The notes under the pieces are model-generated. The model saw nothing but the letters and a program-made list of their open reading frames with translations, ran no database searches and had not been told where the DNA came from. Of a DNA stretch of 64,000 bases, positions 24,563 to 32,304 are shown piece after piece; the stretch's first letter is position 1; each line of letters opens with the position of its first letter. Position numbers and translations under genes: made by a program. Location: the NCBI RefSeq assembly GCF_004011505.1, contig NZ_SAUN01000001.1, forward strand, positions 11,373,501 to 11,437,500, in the 5' to 3' direction. This stretch comes from Nonomuraea polychroma (GTDB taxonomy: Bacteria; Actinomycetota; Actinomycetes; Streptosporangiales; Streptosporangiaceae).

Positions 24563-25174
24563 ATGGAGCAAGCTTCCCGCTCGGCGGGAACCGTGCGGCC
24601 TGGTGGCCGTACTGCGCGCGTGCGCGCTGCCGTGCTCGAGGCCACCCAGGACGAGCTGGTCGAGCACGGCTTCCATGGCCTCACCATGGATCAAGTGGCG
24701 GCCAGGGCGGGTGTCGGCAAGACCACGGTCTACCGGCGCTGGGGGAGCCCGGCGGGCCTGGTCACCGACCTCATGACCGAGCTGGCAGATCAGTCGTCGC
24801 CGCACGCCGACACCGGCTCGATCGAGAGCGACCTGCGGGTCAACGCCCTGGCCGTGTGCGAGGCGGTCAACGACGGGCGGCTCGGGGCCACGTTCCAGGC
24901 GATGATCGCCGCCGCCACCTGCGACCGGCAGGCGGCCGACGCCCTGCGGGCCTTCTATCTGCGCCGCATCGAGGAATGGGCCGGCGCCGTGGAGCTGGCC
25001 GTCCAGCGGGGCGACCTTCCCCGGGGGACCGACGCCATGGAGGTGATCCGGGCGGTCTCGGCCCCGCTCTACTACCGTCTGGTGGTCACGCGGGAGCCGG
25101 TGACGCCGGAGGTCGCCGAACGCTCGGTCCAACGGGCGCTCGCCGCCGCCCGGGCCGGGGCGTTCATCCCCTAG
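24563..25174 (+). CDS. TetR/AcrR family regulator
   Basis: A 203-residue TetR protein. The helix-turn-helix is GFHGLTMDQVAARAGVGKTTVYRRW (residues about 37-61; recognition core VGKTTVYRRW). The ligand domain resembles the TetR_C_11 type, with LGATFQAMIAAATCDR and VIRAVSAPLYYRLVVT. ATG at 24563 follows GAGGAGA. A perfect operator lies upstream. No enzyme or transporter gene is divergent or co-directional next to it, so beyond autoregulation its targets are elsewhere. The next gene (YqgE) is 120 bp downstream. Confidence 0.9.
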   Translation: MEQASRSAGTVRPGGRTARVRAAVLEATQDELVEHGFHGLTMDQVAARAGVGKTTVYRRWGSPAGLVTDLMTELADQSSPHADTGSIESDLRVNALAVCEAVNDGRLGATFQAMIAAATCDRQAADALRAFYLRRIEEWAGAVELAVQRGDLPRGTDAMEVIRAVSAPLYYRLVVTREPVTPEVAERSVQRALAAARAGAFIP

Positions 25175-25294
25175 GGGCCGCAGGCACGCGGATCACGACC
25201 GGAGCGCCATCTCCTGAGTGCCGATATGAACGCGTAAAGTAACATCGGCGCACTGGGGCAGCGCGAACCCCCTTCGACCCTTCATGATGGATGT

Positions 25295-25873
25295 ATGGCG
25301 GAAGCGATCTACGTCGGCGGTTTGTTGGTGGCGACGCCGCTTCTCGACGACCCCAACTTCCGGCGTAGTGTCGTCTTGGTCCTCGAGCACGACCACGACG
25401 GCGGCACCCTGGGAGTGGTGCTCAACAGGCCGAGCGACATCTCGGTGACCCAGGTGCTGCCCGTGTGGGACCCGCTGGTGACCGGGCCGCCGGTGCTCTT
25501 CGAGGGCGGACCCGTGCAGACCGACAGCGCACTGGCGCTGGCGGCGGTCCCGAGCGGGGAAGAGCCGCTCGGCTGGCGCAGGCTGCACGCCGGCACCCCT
25601 GCCGTGTCCCGGCTCGGCACGGTGGACCTGGACGCTCCGCCGGAGATCCTCCAGGGCGAGATCGCGCAGATGCGCATCTTCGCGGGGTACGCGGGCTGGT
25701 CCTCGGGACAGCTGGAGAGCGAGATCGCCGAGGGCGCCTGGTATGTCGTCGACTCCGAAGCCGGTGACACCTTCCACGACGATCCCGGCTCGCTCTGGCG
25801 GCACGTGCTGCGCAGGCAGCCAGGCGAGCTGGCCTTCGTGGCCACGTGCCCGGACGACCCGACGATGAACTAG
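25295..25873 (+). CDS. YqgE/AlgH family protein
   Basis: A 192-residue protein of the YqgE/AlgH (DUF179) family. Marks are GGLLVATPLLDDPNFRRSVVLVLEHD, GVVLNRPS, FEGGPVQ and FAGYAGWSSGQLESEI (each under 20 residues in its conserved core). AlgH was first described as an alginate regulator in Pseudomonas, but the structure is not a DNA-binding one and the molecular role is unknown. The ATG has CATGAT 6 nt upstream, a possible leaderless -10. It ends 4 bp into the convergent TetR gene. Confidence 0.92.
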   Translation: MAEAIYVGGLLVATPLLDDPNFRRSVVLVLEHDHDGGTLGVVLNRPSDISVTQVLPVWDPLVTGPPVLFEGGPVQTDSALALAAVPSGEEPLGWRRLHAGTPAVSRLGTVDLDAPPEILQGEIAQMRIFAGYAGWSSGQLESEIAEGAWYVVDSEAGDTFHDDPGSLWRHVLRRQPGELAFVATCPDDPTMN

Positions 25874-26493
25874 CGGTCCGGCCGCTGGAGGTCCCAGCCC
25901 GGCTGGAGTGAGCGCTCGGCCAGGTCGATGGTCTCGCCCATGCGGTCGGTGATCTCCACCAGCGTCCCGTCGCGGCGCGGGCACTCGAAGCCCACCCGCA
26001 ACGTGGACATGGCGAACGCCACGATGAGATGCGAGAGCTGGTCGTTGTCGGGATCGGCGCCCCGGCGCTCGGCCACCAGCTCCGCCAGGCGGCGCTCGGT
26101 CTGCGCGCCCCGGGCCACCGACTGGCCGATCAGCCGCGGATTCTCGTCCAGGATCCGGCGCAGTTTCAGGAACCTCGCGGACTCCTCTGGCGTTGACCCC
26201 TGCATGTCGCTCAGCACGGCGCGCAGCGCGTGCATGAGCACGGTGAACGGGGGCTCGTCCGCCGGGCGGGACGTCAGGGTCTCCAGCATGATCTCCTCAC
26301 CGTGGTCGTGGAACCACAGCACCAGGTGATCTTTGCTGGTGAAGTAACGGAAGAAGGTGCGGGGCGAGACGTCGACAGCCCCTGCGATCTGCTCCACCGT
26401 GGTCGACTCGTATCCTTGTTCGAGGAACAGGTCCAGCGCCGCGTCCAGGAGCGCCAGGCGCGTCTTTTCCTTCTTACGTTCCCGAAGACCCAC
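25870..26493 (-). CDS. TetR family regulator of the divergent MFS gene
   Basis: A 207-residue TetR protein. The DNA-binding part is LRERKKEKTRLALLDAAL followed by GYESTTVEQIAGAVDVSPRTFFRYF (recognition core VSPRTFFRYF), a form common in actinomycete efflux regulators; the C-terminal domain resembles the MftR type. GTG at 26493 has AAGGAG 8 nt upstream; the GTG at 26502 overlaps that site. It is divergent from an MFS drug-efflux gene across 157 bp, so it most likely represses that pump and itself. Confidence 0.9.
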   Translation of the reverse strand: MGLRERKKEKTRLALLDAALDLFLEQGYESTTVEQIAGAVDVSPRTFFRYFTSKDHLVLWFHDHGEEIMLETLTSRPADEPPFTVLMHALRAVLSDMQGSTPEESARFLKLRRILDENPRLIGQSVARGAQTERRLAELVAERRGADPDNDQLSHLIVAFAMSTLRVGFECPRRDGTLVEITDRMGETIDLAERSLQPGWDLQRPDR

Positions 26494-26556
26494 AGTGGTC
26501 ACTCCTTCGAAACCCTTCTGTCACAGTGTGCCACAAGTCATACGATGCCGATTAAA

Positions 26557-26591
26557 AGTCATTTGTCATCTGTCATCGACTGCCATATATT
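26557..26591 (+). promoter_or_regulatory. MFS promoter with three tandem heptamers
   Basis: TTGTCA (26563-26568) and TATATT (26586-26591) with a 17-bp spacer form the closest match to the vegetative consensus in the window. GTCAT recurs at 26558, 26565 and 26572, a 7-bp period that runs through the -35; a fourth copy is at 26537. The region is AT-rich. The heptamers may be the TetR target, although TetR sites are usually palindromes. Confidence 0.6.
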
Positions 26592-26650
26592 ACCTGAGGC
26601 TTACGAGATCTATGCCCTGATGTGGGCGTACGTGTACTGAGGGGGACTTC

Positions 26651-28258
26651 ATGGCGAACGCGAAGGCGGTCGACGCACCGCCATCGCCTGGCTCTGTGAA
26701 GACGGGGGCAGGAGGCAATCCGTGGCTGGTGCTGCTGGCCGTCAGCCTCGGCGTCATCATGGTGATGCTCGACGGCACGGTCGTCGGCATCGCCAACCCG
26801 TCCATCCAGCTGGACCTGAAGGCCTTGCTGTCCGACCTGCAGTGGGTCACCAGCGGTTACCTGCTGGCCCTGGCGGTCTTCCTGATCACCGCGGGAAAGC
26901 TGGGCGACCTGTTCGGGCACAAGAGGGTCTTCCTCATCGGTGTGGGCGGCTTCGCGCTCTCCTCGGTGGGCATCGGCTTCAGCGCCGAACTGGCCGACGT
27001 CATTCCCGGCGTCACGCCGGTCGGTGCATTGATCGGCCTGCGCGTGCTTCAGGGTCTGTTCGGCGCGCTGCTCCAGCCCGCCGCCCTGGCGCTGCTGCGT
27101 AGTGCGTTCCCCGGTGAGAAGCTGAACCAGGCGATGGGGGCCTGGGGCGCGATCATCGGTCTGTCCAGCGCCGCCGGCCCGATCGTGGGCGGCGTGCTGG
27201 TCGAGCAGGCGAGCTGGCAGACGGTCTTCTTCATCAACGCGCCCGTCGGCGTCGTCGCCCTGATCATGGGCATCCTGCTGATCAAGGACAGTCGTGCGCA
27301 GACAATGGCCAGGATCGACTGGCTGGGCGTGCTGCTGCTGTCCGGCGCGATGTTCGCGCTCGTCTGGACGATCATCAAGGCGCCCGAGTGGGGCTGGGGT
27401 GACAGCACGACCCTGACCTTCGTGGCCGGGTTCGCGGTGCTCATCGGGGCCTTCATCTTCTGGCAGAGCAGGGCTGAGAAACTGGGCAGGCAGCCGCTGG
27501 TGCCGCTGTCGCTGTTCAGGAATGTTTCGATCTCCATCGGCACCGTGCTGATGATGATGGTCGCCTTCGCCATGTTCGGCGCGATGTTCTTCCTGGGCTT
27601 CTTCTTCCAGGGTGTGCACGGCCTGTCGCCGCTGGAGGCCGGCCTGCGCATGTTGCCGATGAGCGCCGGCATGATCTTCGCTTCGCCGCTGGCCGGCATG
27701 GCGCTCGGCAGGTTCGGGCCGAAGATCACGATGGCGGCGGGTCTGCTGGTCACTGCCTTCTCGATGTTCCTCATGTCCAGGCTCAGCATCGACGCGTCGT
27801 TCATCGAGAGCGGCATCCCGTTCCTCCTGCTGGCCTTCGGCATGTCGCCGGTCTTCGTGGGCGCCACGGAGATCATCGTCGGCAACGCCCCGGCGGGGTT
27901 GACCGGCGTGGCCGGCGGCGTGCAGCAGTCGGCCATGCAGGTCGGTGGCGCGCTCGGCACCGCGGTCCTGGGCGCGGTGATGGCCGCCCAGATCTCCGCC
28001 ACGCTGCCCGGCCACCTCGGCCCGGCGGCCCAGGGGATCCCGGCCGCACAGCTGGCGGGGCTGGAGAAGGCGGCCGCGTTCGGGACGGCGCCGCCCGGGC
28101 TGGGGCAGCCGATCGTGGACGCCGTGCACAACTCGTTCATGGACGGCATGTCCGTGGCCTTCCTCGTCAGCACCGGCATCGCCGTGCTCACCGCCGCCCT
28201 GACCCTCTTCGTGAAGGCGGGCCGCAAGACCGAGGGCCAGCCGGTCCACATGGGTTGA
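26651..28258 (+). CDS. MFS transporter, DHA2 (EmrB/QacA) type
   Basis: A 535-residue, 14-helix drug:proton antiporter. Helix 1 carries MVMLDGTVVGIANPSIQLDL (the DHA2 D1 motif), helices 2-3 carry motif A GKLGDLFGHKRVF, and helix 5 carries motif C GPIVGGVLVEQASWQTVFFINAP. It should export cationic or lipophilic compounds using the proton gradient; the natural substrate is unknown. ATG at 26651 follows GAGGGGG. It is divergent from its probable TetR repressor and ends at a strong hairpin terminator. Confidence 0.95.
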   Translation: MANAKAVDAPPSPGSVKTGAGGNPWLVLLAVSLGVIMVMLDGTVVGIANPSIQLDLKALLSDLQWVTSGYLLALAVFLITAGKLGDLFGHKRVFLIGVGGFALSSVGIGFSAELADVIPGVTPVGALIGLRVLQGLFGALLQPAALALLRSAFPGEKLNQAMGAWGAIIGLSSAAGPIVGGVLVEQASWQTVFFINAPVGVVALIMGILLIKDSRAQTMARIDWLGVLLLSGAMFALVWTIIKAPEWGWGDSTTLTFVAGFAVLIGAFIFWQSRAEKLGRQPLVPLSLFRNVSISIGTVLMMMVAFAMFGAMFFLGFFFQGVHGLSPLEAGLRMLPMSAGMIFASPLAGMALGRFGPKITMAAGLLVTAFSMFLMSRLSIDASFIESGIPFLLLAFGMSPVFVGATEIIVGNAPAGLTGVAGGVQQSAMQVGGALGTAVLGAVMAAQISATLPGHLGPAAQGIPAAQLAGLEKAAAFGTAPPGLGQPIVDAVHNSFMDGMSVAFLVSTGIAVLTAALTLFVKAGRKTEGQPVHMG

Positions 28259-28288
28259 TCATCGCGTACGGGTACGGCCTCCGCCGCC

Positions 28289-28319
28289 TGGCGGGGGTCG
28301 CATCTGACGACCCCCGCCA
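28289..28319 (+). terminator. Terminator after the DHA2 MFS gene
   Basis: TGGCGGGGGTCG (28289-28300) and CGACCCCCGCCA (28308-28319) form a perfect 12-bp stem with a 7-nt loop, 30 bp past the stop. Confidence 0.8.
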
Positions 28320-28381
28320 CGTGGCAGGGGTCGAGCCGCTATGTGGGGTGGCGGTTGCGGTGGGGGCATAAACTTGCTGGG

Positions 28382-28642
28382 GTGAGCACGAAGATCCTCC
28401 CAGAGCAGGAAACCACGCCGCGGACGTCGCACGGCGACGGCGATCATGAGCGATTCGCGCACTACGCGGACAAGCACAAGATCACCGAGAGCATGGTGAC
28501 GGGCACGCCGATCCGCGCCCTGTGCGGCAAGGTCTGGGTGCCCAGCCGCGACCCCAAGAAATATCCGGTGTGCCCGGAGTGCAAGGAAATCTACGAGAGC
28601 CTGCCCGTGGGCGGCGGCGATCAGGGCGGCGACAAACAGTGA
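28382..28642 (+). CDS. DUF3039 domain-containing protein
   Basis: An 86-residue protein with a probable zinc ribbon: the first Cys is in IRALCGKVWVP and the pair CPEC is in KYPVCPECKE. His-rich GDGDHERFAHYADKHK precedes it. DUF3039 proteins are small, actinobacterial and of unknown function; they are often encoded next to a DEAD/DEAH helicase, which here lies 3.7 kb downstream. GTG at 28382 sits 7 nt after TAAACT (28369-28374) with no binding site, suggesting a leaderless mRNA. Confidence 0.88.
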   Translation: MSTKILPEQETTPRTSHGDGDHERFAHYADKHKITESMVTGTPIRALCGKVWVPSRDPKKYPVCPECKEIYESLPVGGGDQGGDKQ

Positions 28643-28720
28643 GTGTTGCTGAGCGGTAATCCCCCCAGGTGGAGCTACGGTCTGTAGCCAGACCAGCTCA
28701 TACCGTCATGGGGGTACCGC

Positions 28721-29599
28721 ATGGCCCGGCGCGCGACCGCCGTCTCGTTGGCATGCCTGCTCACAGTGGTGATCGCGCCACCGCTCCAGCTCAGTGCCGC
28801 CCGGGCCGCCGTCTGCGCCGGATCTCCGCACAGGAGCACGCCGGGGCCGCGCTCGCCCAAGCCGGAAGACGTGGCCAAGCTCATGGCCGAGCTCGACCGG
28901 CGGCTGGCCGGGGTCACGCCGCCCACGACGATCACCGTGCCCACCCGGGTGCACGTCCTCACCCGAGGTGTCCGCAAGGTCTCGGATCAGGCGATCAGGA
29001 GCCAGATCGCGGTGCTCAACTCCGCGTACGGCGGCGCCTTCGGCGGCGTGGACACCGGCGTGCGCTTCCGGCTCGACAGCATCTCGGTCAGGGACAACGC
29101 CACCTGGTTCACCGATCCCGTGGGTCACGAGCAGCCGATGAAGAACGCGCTGCACAAGGGCGGTGCTGAAACGCTCAACCTCTACATCGCCCAGCTCAGC
29201 GAGCTGATGCTGGGCTTCGCCAGCTACCCCTACTGGTACGCGGGCGCGCCCCTGCTCGACGGTGTCGTGATCGACTGGCGCAGCCTGCCCGGTGGCGCGA
29301 TGACCAACTACAACCGGGGCTTCACCGGCGTCCACGAGATCGGCCACTGGCTCGGCCTGTTCCACACCTTCGAGAACGGCTGCCGGCAGCCCGGCGACGG
29401 CATCGACGACACCCCGGCGGAGGCCAAGCCGACCGAGGCGTGCCCGGCGCACAAGGACACGTGCCCTCAGGCCGGGCCAGATCCCACGCGGAACTTCATG
29501 GACTACGCCCATGACCGATGCATGGCGGAGTTCACGCAGGGGCAGGCGCGGCGGATGCACGAGATCTGGGCCGCGTACCGGCACACCTCAAAAATTTAG
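28721..29599 (+). CDS. Secreted M43-type zinc metalloprotease
   Basis: A 292-residue exported protease. A signal peptide (RRATAVSLACLLTVVIAPPLQLSAARA) precedes a short proregion and a pappalysin-like M43 domain. The zinc site HEIGHWLGLFHTF lies at residues 205-217 (His205, Glu206, His209, His215), and the Met-turn is RNFMDYAHDRC. Six Cys after the zinc site should form disulfides (CRQPGDG, ACPAHKDTCPQ, DRCMAEF), as in this family. It probably degrades extracellular protein. It is followed after 26 bp by an MFS gene with its own promoter. Confidence 0.93.
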   Translation: MARRATAVSLACLLTVVIAPPLQLSAARAAVCAGSPHRSTPGPRSPKPEDVAKLMAELDRRLAGVTPPTTITVPTRVHVLTRGVRKVSDQAIRSQIAVLNSAYGGAFGGVDTGVRFRLDSISVRDNATWFTDPVGHEQPMKNALHKGGAETLNLYIAQLSELMLGFASYPYWYAGAPLLDGVVIDWRSLPGGAMTNYNRGFTGVHEIGHWLGLFHTFENGCRQPGDGIDDTPAEAKPTEACPAHKDTCPQAGPDPTRNFMDYAHDRCMAEFTQGQARRMHEIWAAYRHTSKI

Positions 29600-29625
29600 A
29601 TTGCGCGGCAAATTACGATGTGTGG

Positions 29626-31011
29626 GTGACAGGACCGAAAGCACTCGACGCTCCCCACAAGACTCCCCGGATCTTCGGCCCGGCCTACCGTACCGCCACC
29701 CTTGGCATCCTGCTCGTCATCACGCTCGTGGCCTTCGAGGGCATGTCGGTCGGGGTGGTCATGCCGGACGTCGCCGATGAGCTGGACGCGTTGAACCTTT
29801 ACGGTCTGAGCTTCTCCGCCTTCCTGATCTCCAGCTTGTTCGCGAACGTGGTCGCCGGGCTCTGGGCGGATCGGCGCGGTTACCCGATGCCGTTCTTGGC
29901 CGGGCTGATGCTCTTCGTGGCCGGTATGGGGCTGGCGGGGGCCGCGCAGTCGGCGACGATGTTCCTTGCGGCCCGGGCCGTCCAGGGGCTGGGCGCGGGG
30001 GCCTCGATCGTGGCGCTGTTCGTGATGATCGCGAGGGTCTATCCGGCCGAGATGCGACCCAAGGCGTTCGCCGCGATCTCCGCTGCCTGGGTGGTGCCCT
30101 CCATGGTCGGCCCGGCCGTCGCGGGATCCGTGGCCGAGCAGTGGGGCTGGCGGTACGTCTTCTACGGGATCATCCCGCTGATCGTGCCCGCGCTGGTGAT
30201 GCTCGTCCCCGCGCTGCGGAGCCCGCGGTCAGCCGACGTGGCGCCCGGGGACGGCCCGCGGTCGCGGCCGCTGGCGATGACGCTGGCCGCGGCGGCGACG
30301 GCCGGTGGCGCCGCGGCGTTGCTGCACGGGGTGGACCGGCTGCACCTGGCTCCCGTCTCGGGTGCTCTGGAGACGGTGGCCGGGCTGGGCTTCCTGATCT
30401 ACGGCCTGTACCGGTTGCTGCCGCCCGGCGCGTTGCGATTCGTCCGAGGACTGCCCACGACCGTGCTGATGCGCGGGTTCTTCTCGGCCGCCTTCTTCGG
30501 GGTGAACTCCTTCATCCCGCTGGCGCTGCAGGAAGTGAGAGGCTTCGATGCGCGGGAGGCCGGGATCGCGCTGACCACGGGGGCGCTCGGCTGGTCGACC
30601 GGGTCATACCTGCAGAGCCGGCGGAGCGTGGAGCCGCACCGGAGGCTCAGGGTCGGGGCGGCGAGCCTGACGGGAGGCATCCTGCTGTCCCTGCTGTCTG
30701 TTCTGCCGGGGATGAGCGGGTGGGTCGCGGTGCCCGCGTGGATCGTGGCCGGGTTCGGGATGGGACTCGCCATGGCCACCATCAGCGTCACGGTGCTCAA
30801 GCAGTCGCCCGAGAACGAGCAGGGCGCCAACTCGGCGGCGCTGTCCGTGACGGACATGCTGGGCTCCGCACTGGCCATCGGGGTCGGCGGGGCGCTGGTC
30901 AACCTGATCGGTCACACCTCCGCCGAGATCGCCACCGGGTTCGTCGTCATCTGCCTCCTCATGGCGGCCGTCGGGCTGGCAGCCACGCTGCTCGCCGGGC
31001 GCATCCGCTGA
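29626..31011 (+). CDS. MFS transporter
   Basis: A 461-residue MFS protein with about 12-14 helices, starting FGPAYRTATLGILLVITLVAFEGMSVGVVMPDVADEL. Motif A is GLWADRRGYPMPF, and ARAVQGLGAGASIVALFV marks helix 4. FSAAFFGVNSFIPLALQEVRG starts the second half. Substrate unknown; it resembles actinomycete efflux carriers rather than sugar porters. The GTG at 29626 is exactly 6 nt after TACGAT (29614-29619), a leaderless arrangement; a GTG two codons earlier (29620) would lie too close to that -10. Confidence 0.88.
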   Translation: MTGPKALDAPHKTPRIFGPAYRTATLGILLVITLVAFEGMSVGVVMPDVADELDALNLYGLSFSAFLISSLFANVVAGLWADRRGYPMPFLAGLMLFVAGMGLAGAAQSATMFLAARAVQGLGAGASIVALFVMIARVYPAEMRPKAFAAISAAWVVPSMVGPAVAGSVAEQWGWRYVFYGIIPLIVPALVMLVPALRSPRSADVAPGDGPRSRPLAMTLAAAATAGGAAALLHGVDRLHLAPVSGALETVAGLGFLIYGLYRLLPPGALRFVRGLPTTVLMRGFFSAAFFGVNSFIPLALQEVRGFDAREAGIALTTGALGWSTGSYLQSRRSVEPHRRLRVGAASLTGGILLSLLSVLPGMSGWVAVPAWIVAGFGMGLAMATISVTVLKQSPENEQGANSAALSVTDMLGSALAIGVGGALVNLIGHTSAEIATGFVVICLLMAAVGLAATLLAGRIR

Positions 31012-31094
31012 ATTCCGTCCCTCTTGTCACAGCGATCACGGTTCGCCGGATCCTCTCGGCGAGGAGTGATAGGACAGCGGGACAAGGAGGTGTC

Positions 31095-32180
31095 ATGGAG
31101 GGTGATCACCGTGTCTGGCCGCCTCAGCCGGGAGCCAGGCATCGCCGTACTCCTCCAGAGGACACGGAGTCCACGTGGGGCGAGGCTCCGGGGCGCCGGA
31201 GCCCGCGCCAGGAGGAGCCGCGTCGAGGGCCCGAGAGTCCCCGGAGGCCGCATCCGCTCGACTTGGACGCGGGGGAGAGCGAAGACCTCGACGAGCCGTG
31301 GAACCCGCGCATCCGCAGGACCGCCGACCATGATCCCGGCCCCGGCCCCCATCCGGGTGCGGACTGGCCGCCGGGGGGAAGCCCGGAGCCGCCTGCGGCA
31401 GGCTGGGGACGGGGCGTGGAGCACCCGGCGGAACGTGACGACTGGGGACGCGGTCTGGAACGTGACGAGTGGGGACGCGTCCCGGAGCGCGACGACTGGG
31501 GACGGAGTCTGCAACAGGACGGCTGGGAGCGGGGGCACGCGAGCAACTCGCCGTTGTCCGCGCCGACATGGGATACGTTGCCGCCGTCCGCGCGGCTCTA
31601 CGGCACCCCGGTGGACCCCGGAGTGCGCAGGCGCGCCGGAGCACGCCTGTGGCGGCGGTGGGCGGTCGTGCTCGCCGCACTGTTAGCCGGGACGGGCCTG
31701 GTGGCGGGGGCGACCGCGGTGGTGTTGCGGATCACCGAGCCGGGCGCGGAGCCGGGCAGGCTGAGCGACGGGCTGGCCGGGGTGACGGCGACGTTGCCGC
31801 AGGGCTGGAGAGTGGCCGCGGTGCCACCGGTGACCGGATTCACATCGGTCGTCAGGGACGGAAGCGGCGGCCTGGTCATGGCCAGGCCGGTGCCCGCAGG
31901 CGTGGTGGACGCCGAGGAGGCCACGGCCGAGGCGGCGGAGCTCTACTCCAGGCTGCTGCTCAAAGGGGACCGCGTGAGCATCGTCGAGGACAAGGAGATC
32001 CCAGGGGGTCACACCCGGGCGCTCCGGGCGGAATACCGGGACGTGGTCAACAGGCCCGCCTTCATGAGAGTGATGCTGATCACTCGCGGCGACCGGGCCG
32101 TCCTGCTCCTCGGACTGCTGCAACCCGAGGAAACCGCGCGCAGACAGGCGCTCGACGCCGTCATGATGAGGATCCGATAA
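31095..32180 (+). CDS. One-pass membrane protein with WGR nonapeptide repeats
   Basis: A 361-residue protein in three parts. The N-terminal 165 residues are disordered, rich in Pro, Arg and Asp, with four imperfect 9-residue repeats of the form ERDDWGRGL (about residues 112-147). One membrane helix follows (WAVVLAALLAGTGLVAGATAVVL), then an outside domain of about 150 residues with GVTATLPQGWRV, FTSVVRDGSGGLVMARP and a C-terminal LLGLLQPEETARRQALDAVMMRI. The last part resembles the small lipoprotein-like or PsbP/LpqN-type domains in actinomycetes, but I cannot assign it. ATG at 31095 follows AAGGAGG. Confidence 0.7.
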   Translation: MEGDHRVWPPQPGARHRRTPPEDTESTWGEAPGRRSPRQEEPRRGPESPRRPHPLDLDAGESEDLDEPWNPRIRRTADHDPGPGPHPGADWPPGGSPEPPAAGWGRGVEHPAERDDWGRGLERDEWGRVPERDDWGRSLQQDGWERGHASNSPLSAPTWDTLPPSARLYGTPVDPGVRRRAGARLWRRWAVVLAALLAGTGLVAGATAVVLRITEPGAEPGRLSDGLAGVTATLPQGWRVAAVPPVTGFTSVVRDGSGGLVMARPVPAGVVDAEEATAEAAELYSRLLLKGDRVSIVEDKEIPGGHTRALRAEYRDVVNRPAFMRVMLITRGDRAVLLLGLLQPEETARRQALDAVMMRIR

Positions 32181-32245
32181 GCCGCATAGCACGTGAGGAA
32201 GACCTTGGCCAGAATCCACGGCTCACGGCACGTCTTGTCGGTGGG

Positions 32246-32261
32246 CCCGATTACTATCGGG
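32246..32261 (+). promoter_or_regulatory. Helicase promoter with a small inverted repeat
   Basis: CCCGAT (32246-32251) and ATCGGG (32256-32261) flank TACT; the overlapping TACTAT (32252-32257) is a candidate -10, giving a leader of about 40 nt before the helicase start at 32305. Confidence 0.35.
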
Positions 32262-32304
32262 TCACTGTGAGAGAGCGAAGCACACGAACCCCAGAGGTGA
32301 TGCG

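Noticed and set aside
30141..31094. A 5' extension of the WGR-repeat gene through the MFS gene
   Set aside because: The frame is open by chance; AAGGAGG before ATG 31095 and the loss of any protein character upstream set the start.
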